Shown piece by piece: positions 1-13,215 of a stretch of 64,000 nucleotides of DNA. Every line of letters begins with the position of its first letter. Positions within the stretch are counted from its first letter, which is position 1. Below the pieces are notes generated by a model. The model was given only the letters and a program-made list of their open reading frames with translations. It did no database searches and was not told where the DNA came from. A program made the position numbers and the translations under genes. Origin of the DNA: Heterodera schachtii (Eukaryota > Nematoda > Chromadorea > Rhabditida > Heteroderidae); assembly GCA_023374025.1 (NCBI GenBank), contig SIJG01000010.1, positions 1,380,905-1,444,904 on the forward strand, in the 5' to 3' direction.

Positions 1-1397
1 AAATAAATGTCCAATGCGAATGAATGGAGCGGAGAGCCATGAGTGAGGGAATGGGCACACTTATAAAGACATTGGGTCATAGAAATGTGGAAGAGATAGG
101 CAGAGAGAGAGACAATGGAAATAGTGTGTGACAAAGAAAGGGGGAGAGGAAAAGTCGATAACAGTGATGAGGACTAAGTGATCTTTGATCCTTATCCAAC
201 AATTATTGAACCATTCCTTTTCTTTTTTATAGCATTTTAAATCAAAATAGCCCTGAATTTCATTTATATAAGAAAATATATTAACAAAATAATGTTCAGA
301 ACGACTACTAACAATAATAATTAATAATTTTTCCAATATCTTGAAATAATAATTTAATCAAATACTGAATAATTAACAAATACCTTTTATTTCAAACAAA
401 GCTATTTTCTGTTAAAGCTATAGCAATAAATATATAAAAAATTATTTGCAGCATTAGAGCTTTGCCAATATACGTTTGGAAATTACGAGATGAGGCTATT
501 TTTTTTTACTAATATCATATAAATAATAAAATCGGTAAAATAATTATAAAAATTTTAATCTTCAGTTTAAGAGTTGTTTGGATTTGATTAAAGCTTTTAT
601 TGACAATTTAATGGAACAAAGAAGAATTAAATTATTATGCAAAATTTGAAAAGAAATTTGATTACATAAAACTAAATTAAAAATCTTTATTTTTAAAAAT
701 AACATAAAATACTTTATAAAAAAATACATAAATTAACCCAAAAAAAGGCAAAAGAATGTCATTTCATTGTTATTATAAATTATTTTAATTGAAACGAAGG
801 AATTCTTCATGGAATCAATCCTTGTGCTTAAGACATTTATATATAAACTTAAAAGATTTTGAGAAAAAACTATAGAAAATTATTAATGTGAATATAGAAA
901 ATATAGCAATAAAATAAATAAACTTTCAAACCAGAGAGCAAAATAAAGACAACTACGATGAATTTAAATGCTTAAAAAATGCAAGCTCGTTTGTTTCTGA
1001 CCTAAATACATCGAAAAATACCGAATTATGCAAAAAAATTAATATCTGAAAAATAAAGATTGCTTATAAAATTTTGAACATGTTTCCGAAAATATGAACC
1101 CATGTATAAATGAGAAAAATAAACAAAAATAAATTTTAATAAATTTCGTTGTTTTAAATGCAATCTAAATATATCCTTATTAAATAAGTAATTATATTTT
1201 TTTTTCATCCATAAATATATTATAATAATTTGTAGATTTATTTTTTTCAACAAAATATTATGTCAAAAAATTAATAGATAAATAGCTAAAAACAAAGATA
1301 CATATTAATTTAAAAAAATATTTTTATTTACAGTAATAATAATTTAAATACATCTTACATATAAGACTTTAATGCATTGGGTCGCCATCGAAACATT

Positions 1398-1603
1398 GGC
1401 GCTAATTAAAAGAAGGACTTATTCACTGGGGTTCTTGGAGTCCATGACCTCGAATTAGATGTCACATTCGTGATCAGCGACCTCTAAAACCCCGGATACA
1501 AATTTTCATGGTTTTTAGCACAAAAAAATTTTGCAAAACAAAAAGGTCCCTCCCCCTTTTGTTTTTTATAAAATTAAAAAGAGTCCTTCTTTTAAGTAGC
1601 GCC
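1398..1603. mobile_element. 206-bp GG-ended foldback MITE with 8-bp TSD
   Basis: The termini are inverted: GGCGCTAATTAAAAGAAGG at the left, and the complement of the right end begins GGCGCTACTTAAAAGAAGG. The element is flanked on both sides by GAAACATT (1390-1397 and 1604-1611), an 8-bp target-site duplication. Its interior holds one copy of the 'gtgatcagcgacctc' arm motif found in many elements later in the window. Confidence 0.85.
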
Positions 1604-4028
1604 GAAACATTTATAGAATTGTTTAGGTTATTTTTTTGTTTAAATTTTTATTCATTCATTTAAAAAATTTGATGGATAAGAATATTTTTAAATTTTTTCT
1701 TACAAATTATTACAAAACACATCATTATATGTCCTTTGATTTCTAATAATTATTTTTTCATTAATTAATGTCACTTTTATTTGTCATTTTTGATTTGTTT
1801 TATTATTGATTATTAATTAAATCGTCCATTTGAATTATTAACAAATATTCTTCGAATTAAATAATTTTGAACTAAAGATTTTCGGTTTTTCCATTTTAAT
1901 TTATTTTCTCGTTTTTAAGTGGAAGATTTGGTAATTTATAATTTTTTTTTTATTTTACTTTTATAGTATGCGTAGAATATTTCAATTAGATTTTTTCCTT
2001 TATGAATTTTATGTTATTTCATAAACGTAAACCTTTATCTAATTCCTTTCAATTATAATATAGAATTAAATTTTATTTATATATTGATTTTTAATTTAAT
2101 TGTCGAATGGATAATATTAAGTTGATTCTCGTTCTCGCATTTAAATTATAATTTTTTCACGTTTTTTGTAGGCGATTGTATTTAATTTTATTAGATAACT
2201 TTTTTTCCAATTTTAAATAAATTATATTATTTGTTTTTTTTTTTGAATATAATTATTTTTAATATATTTTTAATATTAATATATGTTTCACATTTTTAAT
2301 TTAAATTTCTTTTTTATATTTTTAGCACTAATCAACATCACACTGACGGTTGGTAACCTCGCCATTTTATTATTTTGTAATTCCATAACAAAATAAAAAA
2401 AACAAGGAACTAAAAAGCAAATGTAATTTATAAGTTAAATAATAAAAAAACTAATTTAATAAAAAATTTAATGCCATAATTTTAAATCCTTAATACAAAA
2501 AACTGATATAAGGTGTAATAAAATACCAAATAGTATTAAATATAATAATTTGGAAAAATAAAAACTAAATATAAAATCAAATGAAAAATATTCTTTGTGT
2601 TTTTTTATTAATTTTAGAAAGTTGAAAATGCTCAAAGTTAAATTCTAAAAACATGAAGAACGTGGAAGGAATAAAGTTGAAAGATAATAAAATGTAAGTT
2701 GCGAAAATTAATTAATATAAAATATTTATTTCATTTTATACATTTGTTCTTAATCCGAAATAATTACTAATTTTTTGTGTGTAAGTTTGTTTAAAAAAGT
2801 GAAATTTCAAATCCTTCTGAGAAATGAATTACTATTTAAAGTAGATTAATAAAGGAGGTTTAAAAAATATTATTTTTATGAAAATATTAAATTTTTTCGG
2901 TTATAAATTAAGTTTTACATTTTAATAGGAAAGCATTAAATTTATAATTTTTTAAAAGCTTTTTTACTTGGATGAACTAATAATCATATACGATTATGCA
3001 AATTCATTTTCTTGTCAAGTTTATAACATAATGAACAATTTATTTTCAAAGTATTTATAGAAACCCAAAAAATCGAATTATCAAATTCTTAATTTAATTT
3101 TTATAAAAATTTAAATATCTTTAATTTATCATTATTTTTTAAAACAATAAATTATATTTAAAATAAAACACTTAAAAATTTAAAGCTAAAAAGAATATTT
3201 AGATTTACATAACATTGATTTGTTATGAACCTAATTTATTAATATTTATTCTTTTCATTTACTTGTTGATATAATTGAAAGATATTCTAATACTTTTTAT
3301 AATAAAATTATTGAAAAAATTCCTTTTAAATTGTAATATAAAAAATTGAAAAAGTAAAAGGATGAAGAAATTAAAAAATGTGCCCAGCACTGTGTTGAGC
3401 TAACGAAGAATTCACTGAGATTTATTTTATTTAGCTATTTTACAAATTACATTCTTTCTTTACTATTTTAGAATTTAAAAAAGATTTACGAAGATAATAA
3501 AATGTAATTAAAAAGTATTTCATAAATAACCAAAAAATATGTATAATAAAAAAAAGAAATATTTATGAAACTAAAAATATAGTGAATCAGCGGATGTAAG
3601 TTGCGAATATTAATTTTTGCCATTTTTACAAATTAAAGAAATTGATAATTTATAAGTATTTGATAAAGCTTAATTAAATAACAACACATAAAAAATAGTA
3701 TAACATTATTTTAATAATATAATTTAAAAAGGAAAAAATACGAGAAAATTAATAAAATTAATACTGAAAAAGGAAAAAATACATTATTATTGAATTGAGA
3801 GTCAGGCAACAAGTGAACTTATTGAAATGATAAGCAGTCGATTATTTGTGATTATAAAAAATTTTAATAAAGGAGTGTAAAAAATAAATTATATATATTA
3901 AAAAAAGAATAGTATTTTTATTTAAATATGCAAGAATCAAATCTAAATCTAATAAATATTTAAATGCACATAAATTGAATTAAAATAAATGAATATAAAG
4001 CAATATAAACAGTAAGACGTGAGGATCC

Positions 4029-4175
4029 ATGCCAGATTGGGATGGGAGGAAACGGATTGTCCCAGGACTGAAAGGTGTTAATCTTAGGAATCGGGCCCTG
4101 ATCCCCAAGAAGTCCAAAGGGTCCAATCGTTTGTATGGCTCGTTATTGTTGGATTATAATGCGCGAAATGTGTGA
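4029..4175 (+). CDS. Small hypothetical ORF (48 aa), uncertain
   Basis: An ATG-initiated frame of 48 codons ends in TGA inside an island of clearly higher GC content. The product is basic (R-K-R, P-K-K-S-K-G) and includes the stretch G-V-N-L-R-N-R-A-L-I-P-K-K. I do not recognise it. It was too short to stand out by length; the support is only composition and amino-acid balance compared with the surrounding AT desert. It could be an exon of a larger gene or chance. Confidence 0.25.
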   Translation: MPDWDGRKRIVPGLKGVNLRNRALIPKKSKGSNRLYGSLLLDYNARNV

Positions 4176-5350
4176 ATAAATAATGAATTAACAAATAATT
4201 AATTTTTTTTTTGATCGCTCCGACGTCCGACTATCATCTCCTCCGACTCGATTGAAAGATGAATAACATCGATTGGCCAAAAAGGGAAATGTACAAACTA
4301 ACGAAACAAATTAAATATACAATTTACAAAATAAATTCTTTGCCAATGGCGATTTCGCTGTTATCAAATAATATAAAAATGTTTTTTAACAATGAAAAGT
4401 AACGATTGAAAAAAATTAAATTTATTTAATCACTTAAAGAATTTGACATTCAAAATTTGTAATTCTTTCTCAAACAACATTAAAATGATTAATATGAATA
4501 ATAATATTTTGTAAAGCGCAGTGTTTCACAATTGACCAATGTTTATCACTTATTTACTTCTTCACGACCAACCCCGTACGCATATTCGACAAATATATAA
4601 TTGAAAATAGTATCATTGAATTTAAATAAAATCAAACTCCAACCGCGGCCAGACCTTGATTCTTTTAATGACCACCTGATTAGCGAAAGGTGATGCAAAT
4701 TTTAAAAATTGAAAGTTACATAATCACCCCATTCATGCCTCCATTTACTTCATGAATTAATCGGTTTCCATGGCAAACTTTTCTTGCGAATTAAAATAGT
4801 AAAAAGAAACTCAAAACATTAACATTCAAATAATTCAATATTACAAAAGTTTAAAATTCTAGCTTAAATTATAATTTAAGCTAAAAATTATAAAAATAAA
4901 AAGATTTAAATAATTTTTGATTAAATAAAACTTGTTTGTCCCCAAAAATCAAAAATGAATAATTCTAGTTCTTTAATAACTTTAACAAATAAATGAAAAA
5001 CTAAATAATTAAATTATTATAACTAAACTCAGGTTTCTTTTAGAAATGAAATATAAAGTGCAATTTTAATATATAAAAATTATACGAAAAATGATATAAA
5101 AACTGATAGTTTTTCATTAAGTTTAGGAAACGGCAATTTTCTTAAAAGTAAAAAGTAATTTCACCAAAATACTTTTCAAAATGGCTGCTTTTATTAAAGA
5201 AAAAATTTAATGAAACAATTCAAAAATATTGATAGAACTAAAAAATAATTTAAATTGAGGGAAAAAATGAATTGGTTAACCCCTTGATTTATGCGATCAC
5301 TTCTCAACAAAGCAAGATTATAAACACGAGAAAAATACAAAATAAAAAAG

Positions 5351-5371
5351 TATATATATATATATATATAT
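5351..5371. repeat. (TA)n microsatellite
   Basis: About ten TA dinucleotides in a row. Confidence 0.9.
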
Positions 5372-7334
5372 GATTTTTTAGTTAATTGAAAATTAATATG
5401 AAATTTTTGTAAAGCAAAAAACAACAAATTTTTTATTTAATATAAATGAAAAAATATCAATGAAACTATAATCAATACACAATTTTATTTATGATAATAT
5501 AAAAATTATTGATATTTATTCTAAACGCACAAAAAGGAATTCGTTCAAATTTACATCGCAAGAAGACTCAAGCTGCCATGAATTAAAGTGTTATTTAAAT
5601 TTCAATTTAAATCAAAACAAAAATTCTTAAATTCAATAAAATAATTAGTATTAAATATTTTACAAAAACAATTATAAATTTTTTTTTAAATTATAATAAT
5701 AAACAGGGCCCGGATTTATATTATAATAAGAAAAATAAAATCAAAAATAAAAGAAAAGTTAATTAAAGAAAATATAAAAACCTATTTAAAATTTCAATAA
5801 TGTTCAAATCAAAAAAAATATAAAAGCAAATAAAAATAATAAGTTTAAATAAATATCTTTATAAAATTTAAACGAATAAAATACTTTTTTATTTAAATTA
5901 GTGGCAGCTAACAAACACCTTTACCAATCGTGGAATCCAAGAGAAAAATTTTTAAATTACCAATACAATAAAATTTTAAACATTTTAAATGGTTTTTTAA
6001 CTAATTTGATTATTTGTAATTAAAATTAAAATTTAAGAATAATAAATATTACTTATTTATCCATTATACAATAAAAGTTATATTACACTTAATAATGAAA
6101 ATTAAACAATAACTAAATATTGAAATGTTTAGTTTATCTCATTAAAAAGACATTGTAAAAGATTGTGTTTATTTTTAAAAATAAATTTTCATCAGAAAAC
6201 TAAATTATCATGGAAGCAAAAATTATCTGATCAAACTTAAAAGCAAAGAAAAACATAAATAAATAGTAGGAAGCATGTACAAAATAAAATAAGAGGAGCA
6301 TTCTGAGATCAAGATTTCAAAAAAATAATTAAACTTTTAATAAAGGAAAATTAATTAATACAAAATGTTTAAATTATTATGTCTTAATCAAAATTCAAAC
6401 GAAATGATTCTGTTCAAGTTACAAAGGCGAATTTTGATTGCAAGTAAAAGAAGTTTTTCAACGAGTTATAAATAATTGACATTAAAAAGAATGCCTGAAA
6501 AAGTGAGAATTAACAAAACAATAAAAGAACTTATATCTAAAATCGAATAAAAGCTAACGATCTTACAAAAAAAAAAAATTGATTAATTTTCTGTAGGAAA
6601 ATACGATAAACAATAGAAAATAAATAACCAAATTTTAATTTTAGCTACAATAAAAATAGTTATTGAATCAAAGCCAACCCTTGAGAATTTAAAATGTTGA
6701 AAATTTGACGAAAAAGTAAAAATTAAAATTAAAATTTTATTCGAAAGAAGAGAAAAAAGATAAATTACGAAAAGATTTAATATATATTATCAATGTATGA
6801 AAAATATTTAATTATAATTGAAAAAATTATAAATGTGAAACTTAAAATATATTTGACACAATCAAATGAAATGGCAAAGAATTGGATTATATTACTTAGG
6901 GTGTCAACTAAGTTTTGACCCTCAAATTTTTTTAATTTTCAAAATTTTGTAACATTTTATTTGTTGGTATTTTACTGTGATTTTTTTTGTTTTGTTTTGT
7001 TCGTCTGGATGTTGTTCATATCTTTGTGCATCAAGTTGGAGCTGTACAGGCTCAATGAGAACCCAGAGCTCAAATCTAAGGCCATCTGATAAAATTCACC
7101 TCAAATAAAAAATTTTCCCCGATGGTGCTATCTGACGCACTTCATTTATCTCCTCTGTTATTTCCCTCGAAATTTTTTTTTAATTTCAAACAGAAATTTT
7201 AAAAATCATAAAAGAAATTTCCATAAAAAGATATAAGAAAAAATTTTTGGAAAATTTTAAGTATGATGAATTACCGCAAGCACCTGGCACTATTTTTGTC
7301 GTTTTTGGGGTTTAAATACATGTGAGAATTTAAT

Positions 7335-7478
7335 TTTTACCAAACCGGAAACCGATTCCGGGCCCAGCAATTTGAAAATCCGGTTTCACCGGTTTTTAAG
7401 AGGCCGGGCCCGGAAACAGGTTGCTTCTGAAAATATCACACCGGTCCGATCCGGCACTTTTGGAAACCTCGGTCTCTA
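7335..7478. mobile_element. Solo right end of a CCGG-type hAT element
   Basis: A run of CCGG/CCGGTCC-type repeats ends in ...cggtctcta. It closely matches the right terminus of the complete hAT at 46908-49674, including the 'gcaatttgaaaat' and 'ccggcacttttg' blocks. The left part is missing, so this is a truncated relative. Confidence 0.65.
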
Positions 7479-7656
7479 GTATTTGTATTACATCATTATC
7501 TTAAGTTTTATATTTTACCTTCCAATTTTTGGCAATTACTTTTTAAACATTTTTTTTTGAATATTCAATAAGCATATATAAGAAATGCTTTTTATATTAT
7601 TTGTTTATTTATTATTACAATTTTGAATTTTATTGGGTTTACTCTCGTATCTGAAT

Positions 7657-8289
7657 TAGGGTTCGAGCCCCGTGGGCGGGGGTGGCTTTTCACGGGGGCG
7701 GGGGATTGCGAGGGTCAGAGTCGCGGGGGCGGGGACGGAGGTGAGCAAATGACTCGCCCCCAAATCGTAAAATTCAGTGCATTCGAGATCACTAAATCAG
7801 ATTTTAACATTTTTTGCGGCACATTTTTCTTGGTGAATGCGCGATGAGAGAGGTCCGGCGGTGCCGGTAGGCGCCGCCGGGAAAATTTTTCTTTAAAGAT
7901 ATGTGAATTTTGCTAGAAATTAGCCAAATTTTTCAGAAATTTTCCTCTTTTAGTTGAAAATAATGCATTACCATAAATTAGAACATTTCTTAGAAATAAG
8001 AACATAAAGAAAAACCCTGTATTAATTGGAAAAAAAAATAAAATCAAAAAAAACGTCAGACGGTGTCGAACTCATAACAAAAAGACAAATGGATAAAAAA
8101 ATTCAAAATTTATGTTTTTTGCCTTTTATCCACGAATATGTCATTCTCAGGGGTGTATTTTTCACCTCCGCGCCCCCGCGGGGGTGAAGGTCGCGGGGGC
8201 GGGGGATGCGGGGGTCAGAATCACGGGGACGGGGACGGGGGTGAGCCTCAAAAACCTGTCCCGTCCCCGGGGGCGGGACTCGAACCCTA
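7657..8289. mobile_element. Non-autonomous hAT-like element (TAGGGTTCGAG ends)
   Basis: The left terminus is TAGGGTTCGAGCCCCG and the right terminus is CGGGACTCGAACCCTA. The 8-bp TSD ATCTGAAT is present at 7649-7656 and 8290-8297. Both ends carry G/C-rich arrays of GGGGGCGGGG type. The interior includes a GC hairpin motif near 7855-7885 and part of the tRNA-like repeat seen intact at 38.2 kb. It is a shorter relative of 36721-38565. The apparent glycine/arginine-rich ORFs over its ends are products of the repeat. Confidence 0.85.
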
Positions 8290-10096
8290 ATCTGAATTAT
8301 GGCTTTTTGAAAGTTTTTCCATACATTATTTATTTTGCCTTATCATTATTTTTGTAAAAATGTCTATTCCTTTGGCGTGCCTCTTTAATAATTTATCTTT
8401 CTTTTTTCCATCTTTTACAATTTCATTTATTACCTACTTTTCCAGTATTATTTTTCGTAAAGAAATATAAAATCAATAGACTGTTGATTTTACTCTTTTT
8501 CAAAAAATTTTGTGTAAGTTCAATGATAATTAATCTAAATTTAAACAAAAAATTTATATAAATTTTATAAAAATAATTTTATTACATTAAATTTTATAAT
8601 TAAATATTGAATGAGGAATTATCCTTGTATTACAAATTTAGATTTATTTTCATGTTTTTTATTCATTAAAGAGCCCCGAGTAGCCCAAATACAATTATAA
8701 AATATCATAAAAAATAAAAAACGAAAAATAATCTTCTTAATGTATTAAAGTTATATTATTTTTACTTCATAATTGCTTAAGTATTATAATCAAACTAGAA
8801 AAATTGTTGATCAAAATAATAAAAAATAATTATTATTAACAATTTAAAAATATATACCCAAAAAGAGAAATAATATTTAAAATTAAAATGTTTATGAAAA
8901 AACGAATAATTGTGTATTAAATTGTTCAATTTTCATTAATTTTTGATAACAAAAAAGTTTTAAATATTAATAATGAATAAATAAATAGTAGAAATTATTT
9001 TTATTTCAATTACAAATTATTATTTGACCAAATCCAAATTTCTTAATAAAAAATTGTCTTTTCGCATATGATGAACAAAATTAGGTAAAATAAATAAAGC
9101 GGATGGCATCTCAGCCAAAATTTTTTCAATCAAAATAAAGAAAGAATATAATTTTATACAAATTAAATATTTATGAGTATTAACAAATTTAAATATAATA
9201 CAATAAAGAATAATTTAATTGAACAAAGGTGTAAGAGGTTTTTTTAAGATATGTTTTGTGATAATTTCATAAAAATACAAATTAATTGAAGAGCAGCCAA
9301 CAAAGCTGATCTTAGACGCTTCACATACACGACGCGATAATTTCTGACTAATATCACATTATTAAATAAAGAGCAGTCAATGATTTTATTAGAATTTATG
9401 AATAAAAATAAGTGAATAAAATTATATAAATGACAAATTTCGCAATAAGGCTTTGCAAAAAAAAAAAAATTAATAGTACAAAATAAAAAATTAAATAATT
9501 CTTTCGCCTCGCCAAAAATGATATTATAAAAAGAACAACTAATCATATGCTTCAATATATTAGTATGCTTTATTCGAATTAAAAATGAACAACGACAAAA
9601 AACTCCCGAAAGCGAGAGATTAACAAATAATAATTAACTTATATTAAAGTTGAGTAAAAGCAAGTAAGATATAATCTAAATTTATAAATTCTGACAAATT
9701 CTGACTATTTAAAAACCAAAACAACATAAAAAACAATACATAAATATTTCATTAATCTGGGTAAAATATTAAAAATAGGAGAAAAATTCCAAAAAAAAAA
9801 AACTGAAATATTTATAAAAATAAACAAAAATTTAAAAAAAGATGAAGCAGAGAAAAGAATAAAGTGACTTTCAATAATAATACATAACATAAAAAGACAT
9901 GCGCATAATGAAAAAATAATAATTTTACAAAAATAAGTATAAAGATAAACACTTAGAAAATACAATAGGAATGAGGCAAAACATTATCAAAAACAATAAA
10001 AATTCAAACCTAATAAACAAGAGCATTTTTCATTTTCTTTAAAATTGAGAGAACACGACCTTATCTTCTAATCAAATTAATAAAATTATTGTTTCG

Positions 10097-10330
10097 ATGC
10101 ATAATTCAAAATACCAAATGCGCATAGATTTCTCTTTCTCAAAACAAATCCACAATCGTGTAAAGAATGGCGAAAGGTCGGGAAAACAACCGGATTACAA
10201 TGGCAGCGAACCAATCAAACGACGACAGCTTCAGCGGATGCCATCGAATCACTGGCCGAAAACCTGCGCGACTATTAAAGTGCAATGTCAATTCTTCTGG
10301 TCACTATCGCCGCTGAACTTTGAAAGATGA
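10097..10330 (+). CDS. Candidate exon(s), unidentified
   Basis: A higher-GC island in the AT desert, open for 77 codons from the ATG at 10097. The other two + frames are also mostly open here, and one ends in S-A-D-A-I-E-S-L-A-E-N-L-R-D-Y before a stop, which reads more like protein than the ATG frame. I cannot tell which frame, if any, is used, and there is no homology I recognise. Confidence 0.2.
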   Translation: MHNSKYQMRIDFSFSKQIHNRVKNGERSGKQPDYNGSEPIKRRQLQRMPSNHWPKTCATIKVQCQFFWSLSPLNFER

Positions 10331-11261
10331 AAAACAACTATAACAATTTACTAATAAATTGTGAAAATAAATTAAGTATTGAAAAATCTAATAAAAAAGT
10401 TTAACATAAATAAAATAAAATAAATTGAAGTATTCTTATTGACTACATATCTGAAAAGGGAATCAATAAAATTTAATAATTTCTAAATTCAAAATTAATT
10501 TTTATCTCATCAAAAATTCAATTTTTCATGCCCAATTACAAGTTAAATGTATCAACAATGCAATTAGACAAATTATGACCGAAAATTTTTTATAATCATC
10601 AAAATGATAAAAATAAATAAACAGGCTCCAAAATATATATATCATTACTTAAATTAATATAATTTACAAACGTTGGAAATGAATAAAACAATAAAATTAA
10701 TAATGAAAAAAACAAGAAATAAATACATATATTGAATAAATAAAACTCTTCATTTTTTGGCCTATAGCCTTTATCAATTTGTAGAACTAGGAAATAGTAG
10801 TTTAAAAATAAATTTAATTCGAAAATTCATTTATTCAGCCTTGAGATTTATTTGATAAATGTTATTTTTACAATAAATTCTATTTTTATTTTGATAGATA
10901 AAAAAATAACAATAAAAAATATTTTAAAAAAAATTAACAACAATAAAATTTAGTAATTTATTAGCAAAAAACAATAATAGCAACTAAAACATTTTATATT
11001 TTTGCGTACGTATATTTAGTGCTTTTTATGTGGTCTTAATAATAATAAGAATAATAATAATATATTCTGATGGCAAATACATAATTCATCAACATTCATG
11101 GCAAGTAACAAAAAGATTCGCATAAGAAAATTAAAGGATTTTTCGTTTCATAATTTTCTATATAAATATTAATCATCAAACCTCAGTACTTTTTTTTCAC
11201 ATGTTCAAGCCTAAATAGTTTAAAGTACTATTAACTTCGAAAAATTTTTTGAAAAAATAAG

Positions 11262-11482
11262 AAAATACAATAATTCATTCGCTTGCGCTTCTTTAGCTTG
11301 CAATAGATTTGGTTTTACAACTCCAGGCCCAAGTTGTTTTAAAATATCAGGCCAAGTCTATCATAAATATAATGCACTAGCATAACCTATAGAACAAAAT
11401 TTTTTGCCGACAAATGGACAATTGTATTTTTTGGATAATGATGATGCACAAAATAATCGATTACATTCGCATAATTTAAATA
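11262..11482 (-). other. Possible remnant of a Cys-containing gene
   Basis: On the - strand, 11482 to about 11380 reads L-C-E-C-N-R-L-F-C followed by N-C-P-F and K-F-C. After a frame change, 11365 to about 11275 reads T-W-P-D-I-L-K-Q-L-G-P-G-V-V-K-P-N-L-L-Q. Both look coding-like, but they are in different frames. The C-x-C-N pattern loosely recalls a phospholipase A2 active-site region with D changed to N; this is speculative. No start or splice structure could be established. Confidence 0.15.
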
Positions 11483-13215
11483 TATATATTAGAAAATCTA
11501 ATTAATTCTTAGAAAAATATAGCCGTTCGCTAAAGCTTATGAAATGATGAAAAATGTAATGATGAACAAAAAAAGGCAACAATGACAAATAAAAATTAAA
11601 ATAGGAGTAAACATGTTATTGAAATATCTACCCATTATACCCAAATGTCGAACCACTAATTTGTACTTTGTTATATCCTTTAGGAACGAATGAATGGAAT
11701 TTCGATATAAAAGATCAAGCAATATTAATTAACTAAAATGCATTTATTTTATTTTTTGAATACGTTTAAAAAAGGATTTAATTTAATTAATAATTAAATT
11801 ATCTAGTAATGATAAAAATAAAAGAAAAGGTAAAAAGTAAGACCAAAAGGTAAACACAAAGAAAATAAAAATATGTGTATGTTATAATATTAAAACAGAA
11901 AAACCGACAAAGGATATGATCAACAATTTTTTTTTCTCAAGCAAGAAAGGTTTCAAGAGCATCAAGCTCATAACAACGCTGATACCCAATTCCGATGTAT
12001 TAAAGGAAAAGTTAATAAAACCAAAATATGTTTAATAGAAAAATTAGCGTTAAAAATATTAACTATAAATAATATAACAGAAACTGATACTGTTTTTATT
12101 TAAAAAATTTTTTTAATTGAATAAGAATACTTTTTTTAAATTTCTTGAACTTGACAATTAATTTTAATAAAGCCTAAATTTCTTGAATTTCTATTTCTTC
12201 AAACTTTTGAACATTTTTTATGCATTAAAAAATATTATTTCAAATAACAGTTAACTTTTTAATTATGTTGATAGTAATTTTTGTTATTAAAATATTGTAT
12301 AATGTTTGAAAAAAATGTGATTTATTTTTATTTTTATCTCGAATAAGTTGAATTATAAAATCAAAACGATTAATTTTTATTTATTGTTTTTTGAGTGGAT
12401 TATTTAAACAAGGTAATTAGTATGAAATTAATTTTACTCGCTCTGCTCTTCACAGTTCAAATTCATCACTTATAATTTGTTTATCTTTGTTTACAATAAA
12501 TATTGTTATATATAATTTTTTTTATATCAAATAAGTTTTAAACAATTTATTCATTAAATATTTATATGTTATTTTGTCTTTATTTAATACTTAATTCAAG
12601 TCAATATAATTTAAATCAGTAGCTTATGGATCTGTTGTATAACAAAAAACGTTTTGAACACGTTTTTCAAAATCATTAACCGATAAATGGTCGATTTGTT
12701 ACATGTTAAATCAAAAGAATTAAAATTAATATAATAAATAATTTTAAGAGTTATTTCATTTTAATATTTAAAAAAGTTCTTTTACTTTTTCATTTAATTC
12801 ACAAAAGGAATTAAGAAATGTGTTTTATTTTTATATCCAAATGATTCGAATTATAATATATTATCACAAAACATTATGAATAAGTGTTGAGAATGCTCAA
12901 ACGTTACCGAAATCAGTTGTTCCACTGTCGTTGCCTCTTTTCATGCATTTTTCTTTTATTAACGCAATCAAAATTCCTGTCATTTTTTGACAAATTTCTC
13001 TTATAGTAAATAAAAACTCAGTTTTAATTTTTAAATAAATAATCAATATTTTAAATTCAATTAATATTTTGACTGAATTTTTAATAATTTGTTAAAAGTT
13101 TTTCTCAACTTCTGGGGGACCAGTTCGTTCGTACGGAGAAAGAATTTTTTGCAGTACAAAAAAGAATCTGCATGGCCATGATTGAACAACACAAATGCCC
13201 GTACGAAGATAACCA

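Larger units (their letters stand above)
1..13080. other. AT-rich gene-poor tract
   Basis: This stretch is dominated by A/T homopolymers and degenerate AT repeats, and open frames are short and low-complexity. It contains none of the F-box-like or 5'-flank repeats that fill the rest of the window. Apart from the elements listed separately (1398-1603, 7335-7478, 7657-8289) and three weak coding candidates (4029-4175, 10097-10330, 11262-11482), I see nothing supportable in 1-1397, 1612-4028, 4176-7330, 8298-10090, 10331-11260 and 11490-13080. The change to more GC-balanced DNA near 13,080 is abrupt. It may be a real compositional domain boundary or an assembly join. Confidence 0.7.

Noticed and set aside
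7623..8357. Arg/Gly-rich ORFs on + (7623-7847, 8112-8357)
   Set aside because: They translate the GGGGGCGGGG arrays of a hAT-like element bounded by an 8-bp duplication, and the same frames recur at 37400 and 38450.
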